A stretch of 64,000 nucleotides of DNA from Acholoe squamosa (lineage: Eukaryota; Annelida; Polychaeta; Phyllodocida; Polynoidae): positions 37,015,932 to 37,079,931 of the forward strand of contig OX439052.1 of NCBI GenBank assembly GCA_949317995.1, given 5' to 3'. The notes below the pieces were generated by a model, which was given only the letters and a program-made list of their open reading frames with translations, was not told the origin of the DNA and made no database searches. The position numbers were made by a program, and so were the translations under genes. Of this stretch, positions 1-11,358 are shown in pieces (the stretch's first letter is position 1; every line of letters begins with the position of its first letter).

Positions 1-664
1 TGTAAATATATTGTAAATATGTGTAATTCTCAACAGAATGCACAATGTATTTACAGTGTATTTAATCTGTTCATGATCTTCATGCAAAAATACAGTGTCA
101 TTATCAAATTTTGAGCAATTGATTTATTCCTATTACATCAAGCTCTTGCAGATGGAGGGGGGGGGTTTGCTGCTGCTTAAGTTTCATTATTTTCCCAAGT
201 GTTTCCCCTATCTTCTCCCAGTCACTCCCTCATTTCTCTTGGCTGCCCATCACTTTCTCCTGGTCTCTGCTCACCTCCCCCAGCCTCCCTCACCTTCTCC
301 TGGCACCCTATCACCACCTCCCGGCCTCTTATCACCTCCCTGTGCCTAAGTCTATTCAAATACTACATCTACCATTATACAACCCTTAATGAGTTATATG
401 GTCACCCTAAATAGGCTAGGATTTTATACTATAGAAAGTGGAATTTTGCGCTGATTTTTCACACACAGCACAAGTCTCTTAAGGTCAAATTGGGGACATT
501 TTGTTGATACACTAGAAATCATGTTTATAACCATTTTTCAAGGTCATCGCTGATGCCCAAGCCCATAGCCTCCCTTTTTTCACTGCTGAAATATTGTTCA
601 GCAGTGATATGTCAAATGATAAAACAAAGTTGACTGTTTAAAATCTGCTGCATGGGAGGAGGAG
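1..664. other. Non-coding AT-rich flank with a C/T-rich stretch
   Basis: I see no gene here. Positions about 195-345 are strongly pyrimidine-rich, with a loosely repeated CACCTCCC-type word. This explains the short proline/leucine-rich open frames seen there. Nothing else is recognisable. Confidence 0.6.
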
Positions 665-1000
665 GTGTGGCCATGTCCTCAGTTTGCCTCCACACACTGT
701 GTGGAGGATATCTAAGAAAAAGTCTTCTATTTTAACACACATTGTATGGCTTTGTCCTCAGTTTGCCTACACATACTGCATGGAGTATATTTTAGACTAA
801 GTCCCCAGTTTGCCTGTACACATGCTGTGTCTCAGACCAAGTCCTCTTTTTGCATAGACACTGTGGGGCCATGTCCCCAATTTGTCTACACACAGTGTGT
901 GGATCTTAGCTAATACCACATCCTCTATTGGCATACACTATGCGGCCATGTCCTCAGTTTGCATACACACACTGTGTGGAGTGCAGTCTATAAGAAAAGT
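665..1000. repeat. Degenerate tandem repeat
   Basis: Four to five imperfect copies of a unit containing CATGTCCTCAGTTTGC, followed by CACACACTGTGTGGAG (itself palindromic), recur about every 40-85 bp. Copies begin near 670, 750, 798, 870 and 948. Divergence between units is high, so the array is old. No coding potential is seen. Confidence 0.65.
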
Positions 1001-1409
1001 TTTTCCCCTTGCAGGCCATAAGGTCCTGCAGATCTCATTATTCCCCACTTCAAAGCTTCAGCACTGCAGGTATTAGTATACAATTTTCCTGTTTCTGTGA
1101 CCCAATTAACCTAAGGTTCTGGTCACATTAATTAAGGTAGTGGCTCTATATGACAGGAATAAAAACATACATACATCACTTTTCATGTTACTCATAGACC
1201 CAAAGTCTGCTCTCAATCAACATTCTCATTTTTTTTTTTAGTTTTCATGAACTGACATATTATTGGATGGTAATACTCAAGTGTACATTAATTCAGATGA
1301 GAAAAGGGCCAGAAATTGAATTCACTATTGTTGTATGAATGTGGACCACAAGAATTGAATTGTTATTAGACATTGGTGCATGCAGGTAAATATCTATAAT
1401 GTTCCCTTG

Positions 1410-1912
1410 ATACAGACACATTTTTGGTTCATATACCTTCTGCTGCTGGGATGTGGGATCCTTGTTCAGTCACCACCCTGGAGTGTGGGGTCCTGTCATT
1501 TTAGTGCACATGTTGGTGATATCACTGATATCATGGAATTGGTACATTAATATAGATCAATATAAATTTGTGTAAAAAGGGGTAGGCAGTTGCATGGATA
1601 AGGATATGTATTTTTTAAACATGACTAGTATCTAATTTGTTGGGAGATCATACAGGTACTATGTCAAAAATGATTTTCATCAAGCACTTAAGTCTTTTGA
1701 CTTGCACAACTTCTATTATAGCAGGGACCCTAATACATGCTGGGATATCATGTGCGCAATTATGCACACAGAACTAAATAAGACCTGTCCCATTAAGATC
1801 ATGGGAATTAGACAATACAGACACCTTCCTGGTTCATACACCTTCTGCTCCTGGGATGTGGGATCCTTGTTCAGTCACCACCCTGGAGTGTGGGGTCCTG
1901 CCATTTTGGTTA
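1410..1912. repeat. Pair of ~90-bp direct repeats
   Basis: Positions 1410-1504 and 1815-1912 are nearly identical. Both contain CTGGGATGTGGGATCCTTG followed by GGAGTGTGGGGTCCTG. They lie about 405 bp apart in the same orientation. The sequence between them differs, so this may be two copies of a dispersed repeat or an old segmental duplication. Confidence 0.7.
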
Positions 1913-2171
1913 CACTTTATATAAAAATGGGTTGCTAGATCGCTGGTTAGAAATGTTCAATTTGTGACTGCTTCAGAGTGGGGTACCCTTGGGGTACCAG
2001 ATGAAGCAAAATTTTCAGGCTATGAAGAATTGAGGGATGTGTCAGCTAACTAGACATGATATATTGACATTTAAACAAATATTCTAATACTTTAGGGGTG
2101 TTTCACTTTGTTTCACCTTCAACTTGATTAGTTCCTGATACTTTGCTTTTGAGGTGTTCTTTGTTTACTTG

Positions 2172-2967
2172 TGTAATGGTTCGAATCAATGTCTTGACCA
2201 GTTCGAAGTTGAGACCAGACAAGGGATCTCGGGTTAGTGCAACTGGCACGTATTTATTACAGTATATTGTTTACATCCACCTCGAAGTGTACTGCTTAAC
2301 TGTAATGTAAGCTCAGGTAAAAGTGGTCCGACTCTGTCGACAGCTAGAGCCAGACTAACGCCTTCCCTGGCCCCAGGTAGGAGCTGGGATGAGGCGAACA
2401 GTACTGCCACCACCCTGCAGAGACCAGGGGTCGAGGATACCTCTAGTGACTACCGATGATGGGTGCACCGCTCGAGACGCCCTCTCGAGGGAGACGCTCA
2501 CACTATATCACGATCTACGAGCCCCTACACTACCTCCACCAGAATAAGGAAAGGGGTGTGTAAAAAAATGTATTTAACATTGTGACAACTTCGTTATTCT
2601 AAAAAATAAGGGCTCGAAGTAATAAACGAGAGTTCGAAGTAGAACGTGATGTTATTTGTGTGACGTCTTAGTATTAGGAGTCGACCACATATATTTATAT
2701 TAGGTGAAGTAAACATATTTATACACTATGAAACAATGTAGAAGAAAAATATGGGTCGAGATAAGTTCGGAAGAACATGTTCGAACCCGTACATAGAGTA
2801 TTTAAATGTATGTTATTAATGACATACTATGTTTGTAATTATATATGGTAAAGTGTTACATAACCCGAAAAGAAAAATTTTACAGTTCACTTATGAACCC
2901 TATATAATAGTTTTTTTAGCACAGTTTACAGTAACTGTGGGTTTTTCAGGTACCCCGCTCACTAGCG
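2172..2967 (-). repeat. 3' LTR of the minus-strand retrotransposon
   Basis: On the plus strand the LTR starts TGTAATGG at 2172, which in the element sense is an LTR end in CCATTACA. The other boundary is set by the polypurine tract at 2968-2978; the first two bases there read CG where the sister copy has TG. The length is 796 bp. The minus strand carries an AATAAA signal near 2246-2251. The region from 2172 to about 2945 aligns with 28369-29142. Confidence 0.85.
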
Positions 2968-2978
2968 CCCCCCTTCCC
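2968..2978 (-). promoter_or_regulatory. Polypurine tract (plus-strand primer site)
   Basis: In the element sense this reads GGGAAGGGGGG, directly upstream of the inferred LTR start. The sister copy has the same tract at 22088-22098. In this family of elements such a tract primes second-strand DNA synthesis. Confidence 0.7.
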
Positions 2979-3270
2979 GCTCATGGCAGGCGTTCATACT
3001 ACCCCGGATAACCAAGGTTCGGGGTTGGTTTTCTCCATAGGCCGTTGGTGGGACTACCAGCTTCACTATTCATATCAACAGGGGTTTGGCAGAAGAACAT
3101 GTAGCATCGTGCGTACACATCAGACAAGCTGTCTGCCATCCACAGGAACCATGAATAGGTTAGTAATACCCGTCGTGGTCGTATTTCGAATCATGGCCGA
3201 GGTATCTCAACCTCCAAACATATAACAAGACACGTAAACAGGACTGTACACTCATTGTGATTTCAGAACA

Positions 3271-6200
3271 TTAAGTAACGGCAGTCCGCCCAGCAAATCT
3301 GGGACTGCGCCTCACCTCTCTTTCTTTGTTTTTCAACTGGGAATCTCGAGAAGGTCCGGTGGAAGGTGCCAACGTTTTCCCCCTACCTTGGATTCTCTGT
3401 TCCGCCGAGACAATTTTATCACGATTAGGTTTTAAATTCGTGTCAGCGTCGACCTTCTTGGGTCGTCCTCTCTTTGGCTTTTTCTCAACTGCTATTTTGC
3501 AAGGTCGGCCTCTTTTTCTCTTTGGGGCCATTCCCTTCAATTTCCTTGATAGCTCATTAGTTTTCATTAGGATCTCGTGCTTCCGTTCATTCATCTGTTT
3601 GGAAATTTCCTCACACTCATCCCGTCCCGTCCATTTCCTTAATCTACACACGTTAGACTTATTCATTCGGCCTGTGGCCAGACTCATAAGCATAACCGTT
3701 TAATTAATTTCTTGCATCTTAAAGGTTCATGTATCCTAAACACTCGGTCACCCACGCTAAACTGGCGTGGCTTCAGGTGGGTATCATACCCAATTTTTTG
3801 CCAATTCGCATTCTTTAATAGCTCATTTCGAACTACTTCATAAGCTCTCTTAAATTGATCTCGTAGAGATTCTACAAACATCACCGTACATGGGGCTTCG
3901 GGGCTCACCCCTATAACACCATACACGAGATCTGCAGGTGTTATAATATCTTCCCCGAATACTAATAGATTAGGGGAACAGTTCGTTGCAGCGTGTACAG
4001 TACTGTTATAAGCATGTACTACAAAGTCACATGGAGGGGATGGGATGCCGCCCAGTCGTCTTGGCAAGAATTTACCAAGGGTTTGAGGACTTGTATCAAT
4101 GTTCGATTGAATCTTTCTACTTGACCATCAGACTGGGGTCTGTATGGATTAGTTCGAGTTTTACAAATGGCCAAATGGTGGCCTGAGTGCTACTCAGGCA
4201 AAACGAACGCCGAATAGCTCTTGCACCAGAGGCATCTTTCCCATTCCAGGACCGGTCTTATTCTTACTGCATTCGGGGCAAGTCATTACCCATCTTATGA
4301 TGTCATTGTGCATCCCTGGCCAGTAGTATCTTCTGGCTAGGCGTTCGAAAGTTCTCTTCTTCCCGAAGTGTCCGCTAGTTTTATGTCTGTGGCAATAAAA
4401 CATAATGTCTCATCCTAGTGACATGGGTATCACTATCTGTAGGACCTTGTCCTTAGTAGGACAGGTTTTCCATCGACACAGTAAACCGTCTCGAACCTCT
4501 AGCTCGGTCCATTGGGCTAGAAATTTTCCGATTTTCTCTGTCTTCGAGGGATAATGCCGGCCGTTCGGGCTTGGCATTCTTATTCAGGAAGGAAATCACT
4601 CTCTTGATAGCGGGATCATTTTGTTGGAAATGTTGAATGGTTATTCTGGCCATTCTATAACATTTACCATGCTGGCGCTAGGTAGCGGTTTGGACTGTCT
4701 AGTTCGAACCGTTGCAACTACCGCGTTGTGGGCCCCACAATCATCACAATCGATTTTCTGGCACTTTCTAAAAGGCCTCCAGGATAGGGCATCTGCATTA
4801 ATATGCTTCGAACCCGGTCGATGTTGGATCTGGCTATGCTCCAACCCAAATTCTGACAGGTGTGCCAGCCAACGGCCAATCATTCCTTCGGCGTCCTTAA
4901 AATTAAGTAGCCACCTCAGGGACGAGTGATCAGTTCGAAGAGTAAAATCGGTACCCCATAGGAAGTGTCGAAACTTTTTGGTATACACCACCACAGCCAG
5001 CAACTCACGTTTAGTGGTGCAGTAGTTTCGTTGTGCCGTATTCAAAGTGTTACTAGCAAAGGCGATTGGTACTTCGACCCCGTCCTGGACCTGTGACAGG
5101 GCTGCACCAATACTATCGTTGCTAGCGTCAGTGTCCAGTATGAAATGGTCATCCGCAGTTGGATATTTCAATACTGGTGTGTTAGCAAACAAATGTTTGC
5201 TCGAAGGCTGCATCTTGTTCATCTCCCCATGGAAAACGTTACTTTGCTCGACCTGGGGTCAAATGTGCTATCATTTGCAAGGGGTAGCTCCCTTTAGAAT
5301 AGTTCGGGAGGAAGTCTCGATAATATGAACAGAACCCGAGGAAGGATCTTACTTCCTTTGCACTTATGGGCTTCTGCCTTTCGGACACTGTTCAGAGTTT
5401 TTCAGGGTCGGCTTTTACACCGTCAGGAGTTATTATGCGACCAAGATATGTAATAGATGATTTAAATAAATTACATTTCTTAGCTTTTAACTTCAGACCA
5501 TTTGATAGTATTCTCTTCAAGACTAAATCGAGGTTGTTCATGCAATCCTCGAAAGTCTTTTCAAACACTATAACATCGTCGAGGTACACCAAACAACTCT
5601 TCCAAAGAAGGTCGCTTAGCATTTCCTCCATCATAGCTTCGAAAGTGGCTGGTGCATTACACAGCCCAAAAGGTAAAACATTGTATTGGAATAAACCCAT
5701 ATGGCTCGAGAAAGCTGTTTTCTCCATGTCCTTAGGATCCATCCCTATCTGCCAATACCCGGACTGAAGGTCCAGGGTACAGAGGTATTTGTTTCCTTCT
5801 AACGAGTCTAAGGTCTCATCTATCCTTGGTAAGGGATAGGAGTTCTTTTTTGTTAAGCCATTCAGCTTCCTGTAATCGATGCAAAATCGAATAGACCCAT
5901 CCTTCTTCATGGTCATGCACACGGGGCTGGACCAGGGACTCGTGCTAGGCACAATAACCCCTTTTTCCAGCTATTCGAGGATTTGTTTCTCAGCCTCCAC
6001 TTTCTTTTTAAGTGGTAATCTCCTATAAGGTATTTTAAATGGCTTCGAATCTCCGGTGTCGACCGTGTGCAACACCTTGCTAGTGCGGCCTACCGAGCCC
6101 CCAGTTTTCCCGAAGGCATCGTGGAAGGTAGCAAGCAAAGCTCGAAGTCTTTCTTTCTCTGAATTTTTCCTCAGGGAAGAATCATCAACTAATTTTCTTA

Positions 6201-7205
6201 AATCATCTGGTAATCCTCGGGCTGCGTCCTCAGGTAACTCAGTTCGAAATTGAGCTTCCGAGACATGTTCGGTCAGGAACATATCACCGATCTTCTCATT
6301 TTTTCTCAAGTACACAAGTTTTAGTCCTCTGTTCATAATCGGGACTACCATCCATGATCCGTTTCCCACCAGAGTGTCAACAGAATCTAGCTGTAAACTA
6401 GATAATACTTCAGAATTAGGTTCGAAGACAGCGTTTGAACCTTGAAAAGCATTGTGCGAGGAACACAAAACGTCACAAGTCATTCCAGATGGAATTTTCA
6501 CAGTCTGGACCATGGTGGCTACCGAGGATACATGTCTCAATATGCATGGGATCTCGCAATTGCACGGTTGCCGGATCTTCAGCATCCCGAACCGGGGATC
6601 CAACACAGCACCGTACAAGCTTGCGAAATCCAAACCGTTTATTCCATCGTCACTTATGTCGGCTATGGTAGGGCTCATTACATACTCGTAGCCCCCCGTT
6701 CCGATCTGTATGAACGTCTTACCAAAGGTAGTGTTTCATGGTTGCCGGACACCAGATTGAAGAATTTTCTCGAGACACACGAATGGCTGGCACCTGTGTC
6801 AATCAAAAATTCTCCAGTCCGCCCCTTCACTGATACAGCGATCTACCATCGTTTCCCCCCCAAAGGTGAGGAGTTCTGTGCAAATCGGAGTTGTTCCTGA
6901 GAGTCACCGATCTCCCATCCGAAACCCTTCAGGAAGGTTACACACAGATGGTTCAGGGGGAGGTGTGCCGCACTCACACGCGTCAACTCTTCAACCCAAC
7001 CTCTCTCTTCTTCGATGTAGGTTTGCTCCCTCGGGTTCCGACCTTCCTCTGTCCCAACCCCGTCGAAGTCCCCGGCTCGGACTGGGGTGAGAGGATCCTT
7101 CTCACATACCAGTCCCCCGGAGGGTATTGACTCCTGTACTAGCTCGGATTCACCAGTGGTGGCATTTTGGCAGATTTTCGAATCACGGATCACATCCTTT
7201 GCCAC
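3271..7205 (-). pseudogene. pol of the minus-strand retrotransposon (broken)
   Basis: The frame is fragmented. In element order there is a Pol N-terminal segment (7205-6843), then protease DNA around 6840-6720 with an internal deletion. A protease-to-RT segment follows (6678-5971, ending in an in-frame TAG just before the RT). Reverse transcriptase covers 5952-5392, and its YLDD active site is intact at about 5577-5588. RNase H (5222-4641, containing DTDAS) and the integrase zinc-binding HHCC domain (4403-4194) come next. The integrase tail (4067-3271) closes the gene. The integrase core has lost its first two catalytic Asp residues through a deletion near 4190. Two AT-hook motifs remain at about 3525-3500 and 3485-3459. 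The copy cannot be autonomous. Confidence 0.92.
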
Positions 7206-7219
7206 AGATGCGACCCTCT

Positions 7220-9728
7220 TTAGTTTTCCTCCTCCTTCTTCTCTTCCACATAATTAACTCGGGATAGCACAGGCTTCGGGGCTGTACACTCATGAGCGTA
7301 ATGCCCCATTTCTTGACAACGGTAACAGCGTAGTCTGCTCAGGTCCACTCTCCGTTGTTCAGGTCTTGCATACATAGTTTCAGCAAAAGTTTTCATAAAA
7401 TCCTCCATCATTTTCTTCATATCCAGAGGTTCAGGTGAAGCAGGGGCTCTCGATAGAGGTGGTCTTGGGGGCCGACTAACAGCCATTCAGTAGTTTGACT
7501 GTCTGGGGTGGGTCTTGTTTCCCCTCGAGCTTCATTAGCGCTTCGGTTATATATCCGCTTGACGTCTTTCTTTACCTGTACTGCGGAGATAGTACCGTCC
7601 TCCTCCTCGATCTCGATGATCTCGAAGTCATTGTCGGTTGTTTCAGTGTATGTCGGTTGGTGTATTCCCGACATGGAAGCCGTACTGGTATTAGTACTCG
7701 CACAAACCTTGGTATTCAAGGTTTTCATCTCTACTTTTCCCGCCATGAGGGTCTTCTTTACTGTCCAGCACTCAATCCCTTCAAAAAGGTCCACCAGGGT
7801 AGGATTTCTCCCTTTCCAAGCATCTAAAGCTGCTTGCTGCTGATCTTCATCTCGAAGTCCACTTACGAATTGTGGCAACAAGCCGTTCAGGAAATATTTA
7901 TCAGAAGGATTGGTTCCCGGCCGCGCCCTCTGTAACAGGGATTGCAACTCATACCCGTAGGCTCGAAATGATTCTTGTGGTTTCTGCGTTCGCTTCTTGA
8001 AGAGCATAAAAGGGTCTTCACTCACTAAATTGTACAGCAAAATGCTGGCAATCTCGACTAGCTGTTGGAAAGTACCCCTCTCGAAGTATACTTTGTTCCA
8101 CTTTTCAACGGCTATCCGGCCTGGGCCATGTTTCAGACATCTGATCAGGTGAAGTAGTGCCTCCTTGGGAGTCCATGCATTGCACCTCATATCATCAGTG
8201 AAGTTCGAGAACCATTCTTTCCAGGTTTTTACACCCTTGTAAATCTTAGGCAGGATGGCTTGCCGCCTAGCTGCGTTAATTGTGCGTACCAATTTTTGAC
8301 ATTGGTTGACGCTCCACTCTCGGATGGTCTCCTCACTGTGTGCAGTGTTTGAAGTATTGGCTGACTGATTCAGCACAGTCTTCTAACACACTGCTTCGGG
8401 ATCTGTGCCTCGAAGTTCCTCCCGTGGCGCCTCCAGCCCCTGGAGGGGGTGCAGTTGGTCCTCGGGTAGAACTTGATGCACTACCCCTTACGCACCTTGG
8501 TTCCCTGTGCCCAAAGGTTCGGAATCATCTACAGAATTGTCATCATATGATAACTCGAAGTGGCCCTCCTGTCCACATGCAGTATTGGGTTCGTTCTCTT
8601 TATGTGGTAAGTCAGTGGCGACACTGAATCTTATCCTCCGTTTTTCAGGTTCAGTTTGCCTGGGTTCATGTGTGGGGTCATAGACGCCATCGTTCCGAAC
8701 ATGGACGTCGGCATTATCATTTACAAATGGATCGTATCGATCTGGCTTCTTTAAAGCTTCGGCTGGCGTTGATGTCGCCAAAGGTGTAGTTCCTTTTACG
8801 AAAGTAGCGTCGGAAGGTATGTCATTATTAGTCATTTCCTGGTGGTAAAGTATATCTAGTTGTGTTACTGATACACTTGTGTCCGTTTCGAAAGATTTAT
8901 CTTCTTCCTCAGGGCATGTTCTGGCAGTTTAATCACTGTTCCCTATTCCCGACACATATGTATCGAGAGCTGTCTTTCGTTTTGTCAGGTTGGCTATTTC
9001 GAGGCATAGTTCTTGTTGCTTCAAGAATAGATCTTGATTGCTATCTTTCATGGACTCCATTACATCCTCGTTTTTCAAGATGCATTGATCTCGGATCTCT
9101 AGCAGTTTATTTGCCTCGTATTTATACTGTTCCATTTCGGCTCTTATTTGCTTGGCCTCTTTTTTTAGTTCGAGATTCTTGATGGTGGAAGTAGCTTCCT
9201 GTTCCTCTAGATCAACTTCTTGTCTAAGTTTTTCATTTTCCCACTCAGCTTTAGCAAGTTCGAGTTTCCTTTGGATTACATATGTCTGTCGTTCGAGGTC
9301 ACGATTGATTTGCTCTTTTAATTCAGTTCTTCATGTCATTCATCATTCGTTGTTTATCGGTTTCATACTGGTGACATTGTTTCTCCAGATTCCTAAGTCT
9401 CAGAACCTTTTGTTCAGAGTGTTCTAACTTTGGTAAACCTTGGTATAGGCGAACTTTATTCATGGTGTCGACGCTCAACTTGAAGCTCAAGTATTCTGCT
9501 GCTGACTCAGTGATTTTCTTCAAAACTCCTATGTCGAATACCGAGACGTCTACGTCGTCTAAGGATCAACGGGGGTTCGCTGTTCTCGTTTCTGCTTGAG
9601 CCGAGGCTGCTTGTTAAGCATCCAGAGTCATCATCATAATTGGTGTCGATCTTTCTGTGGAATCGGTACTTAATCTGTATGTATAATTCATGACTGGAAT
9701 GGGCATCTCTTCGGATTTGAGGTCTCAA
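7220..9728 (-). pseudogene. gag of the minus-strand retrotransposon (broken)
   Basis: This is the relic of a Gag polyprotein, split by frameshifts into pieces at 9728-9507, 9523-9323, 9135-8929, 8835-8488, 8376-7417 and 7486-7220. The N-terminal third is Lys/Glu-rich coiled coil. The 8376-7417 segment is the capsid-like Retrotrans_gag region, with WKEWFSNFTDDMR near its start. The last piece has a CX2CX4HX4C zinc knuckle (CYRCQEMGHYAHEC). The order and content match the plus-strand copy at 14956-17527 throughout. Confidence 0.88.
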
Positions 9729-9899
9729 ACTACCTTCTCTACCTTGGGTCCAATTATAGAGGTATACCCCTTCATTTGGATTCGGATTAAATCGTCGGCA
9801 TGAGCAGTGTCATTCGATGTGGATCCCGAGATACTCGATCTTTCATCTCGAGACCCATCGTGCTCGTGTTCGGCCTCCAGGGCCGCGCGCTAACACCAA

Positions 9900-9918
9900 G
9901 AACTGGTCACGGCACCAG
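9900..9918 (-). promoter_or_regulatory. Primer-binding site, tRNA-His-like
   Basis: Immediately inside the 5' LTR the element sense reads TGGTGCCGTGACCAGTTC. The first 11 bases (TGGTGCCGTGA) are exactly complementary to the 3' end of animal tRNA-His (…TCACGGCACCA), and the match then weakens. Primer identity is inferred from this match. Confidence 0.65.
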
Positions 9919-10149
9919 TGTAATGGTTCGAATCAATGTCTTGACCAGTTCGAAGTAAAGACCAGACAAGGGATCTTGGGTTAGTGCAACTGGCATGTAT
10001 TTATTACGGTATATGGTTTACATCTACCTCGAAGTGTACTGCTTAACTGTAATGTAAGCTCAGGTAAAAGTGGTCTGACTCAGTCGACAGCTAGAGCCAG
10101 ACTAATGCCTTCCCCGGCCCCAGGTAGGAGCTGAGACGATGTGAACAGT
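9919..10149 (-). repeat. Truncated 5' LTR of the minus-strand retrotransposon
   Basis: This is 231 bp homologous to 2172-2402. It corresponds to the 3' end of the LTR in the element sense. Homology stops abruptly at GAACAGT (10149), where the packaging-ATPase relic begins, so the outer ~565 bp of this LTR have been lost. Confidence 0.88.
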
Positions 10150-10552
10150 CAAATAAAGAACACTTATATTCAAATGATGTGAATCCACAAGAAACATATC
10201 TAACATATCCTCTGATTTCTGAACACTTGTAATCATATCGTCTAAATATAATCATTTTATGTTCCTTATCGCCTAAACTGATTATCATTTCTTTAGATGG
10301 CATGCCTTTGTTAAAGATAACATTAGGGATGTTTTCTTTGATGTCAACATATATAGGTTGTTCAACAGTGTAGCAATATAATATAGTTTTAGGAATATCG
10401 TCGTCGGCATACATATGCTTTAGATTGAATAATAAGTTCCTTATGAATGAAGTCTTGCTGGATCGTGAAGGCCCTGACACACACATAGTACATGCACTCT
10501 TCAAAAGAAACTCATCTGCTGTAATGACTTGAGGAGTCAGTAGAGAATTCAT
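10150..10552 (-). pseudogene. Polinton/adintovirus-type packaging ATPase relic
   Basis: This frame resembles the FtsK/HerA-type genome-packaging ATPases of Polinton (Maverick) elements and adintoviruses. The Walker A region reads GPSRSSKT, where the family has glycines in place of R and the last S, so the nucleotide-binding loop is damaged. A one-base insertion in a TTT run near 10248 throws the Walker B region out of frame. The displaced frame still shows the acidic pair and the DSHHLNISV signature of the family. The C-terminus is cut off by the truncated LTR at 10149. It lies about 50 bp downstream of the membrane-protein gene on the same strand, a compact arrangement typical of virus-like elements. 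The family call rests on motifs, not on a search. Confidence 0.7.
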
Positions 10553-10605
10553 GGTGTGGTGAATAATAATTCAAAGTCGGGCGTTCTCAATGAAGGTGGG
10601 GTCTG

Positions 10606-11358
10606 TCAGACGAATGAAGTCTCGGTCATCTGGTAAATATTGTTATAGATGAAACTAGGTCGTTGAACCTTCCTCTTCTTATGAATAAACCATCCTAGTG
10701 TACCTGATAAACTAATCACGCCTATGAAAAGAAATGCTCCAGTAATAGAAATAGCTATCACAGTAGTGTATAACGTGTTGGAGTCTGATCCTCTATGATT
10801 GTTAACGGTTGTGGACCCCTCAAGGCACCTGCTATGGGGTGTGGTGATCTCAGTCGTGCTGTAGAGGGTCACACTATGTGGTGTACTCCCAAAGACCATG
10901 CTGTGTGCCAATCCTATTGTCGTTATAACTGTTTCAGCTTTTTCATCAGTAGTTTTAATAGTTAGGGATCTGGTCATTGTAGTGCGACCGTCCTCACTAC
11001 ATGGCATAATCAAAGTGATGTTGAAACGGGTGCACTTTTTTAGCAGCTTCTTTCGTTCTGGATGACACTGTAAATTTTTATAACCAGTAACTCGTAATTC
11101 CGATAAACTAGGCCATGAGGACATTCTTAAAGATCTCAAAGACCTTACTGAGGTGTTTTGAATAATGAGAATTCTACACACCTTGTTCTCTGTTTCAAAG
11201 GCTGGGACGAACTCGATATTAGGTCCATCACAAAGAATAATCCAATGGTTGTCTGAACATAAGCATTTAGCTGGTGCACCACATTGCTCTGCATTAATCT
11301 GAGCATGAATTTACGCTATTTGAAGCAAAAAATTACCCAAACACATGAACACATTCAT
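10606..11358 (-). pseudogene. Small single-pass membrane protein with LRRNT-like cysteines (probable pseudogene)
   Basis: I do not recognise a specific family. The frame starts at an ATG at 11358 with a short hydrophobic, signal-like segment. A TAA at 11311-11313 then interrupts it. It resumes in the same frame with a cysteine cluster (C-x5-C-x-C-x8-C) like an LRR N-terminal cap, and a short Leu-rich stretch. A Ser/Thr-rich stalk follows. One transmembrane helix (about 10660-10740) precedes a basic KKRK stop-transfer signal and a ~20-residue tail ending TETSFV. After the stop there is no in-frame ATG before the cysteine cluster. The predicted topology is type I. It sits directly upstream of the packaging-ATPase relic and may belong to the same inserted element, or be a host gene fragment. 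Confidence 0.45.

Larger units (their letters stand above)
2172..10149 (-). mobile_element. Ty3/Gypsy LTR retrotransposon, decayed copy (minus strand)
   Basis: The element reads from right to left: truncated 5' LTR (9919-10149), primer-binding site, gag, protease, reverse transcriptase, RNase H, integrase, polypurine tract and 3' LTR (2172-2967). The domain order PR-RT-RH-IN places it in Ty3/Gypsy (Metaviridae). By eye the two LTRs differ at about 15 of 231 shared positions, so the insertion is old. All frames are broken by stops and indels. About 230 bp of integrase is missing at ~4180-4200 compared with the sister copy at 14684-29142. No target-site duplication can be tested, because the right LTR is cut off where it meets the ATPase relic at 10149. 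Confidence 0.93.

Noticed and set aside
7495-7843. Plus-strand frames opposite gag (and 5366-5767 opposite RT)
   Set aside because: They are antisense shadows of the minus-strand retroelement genes.
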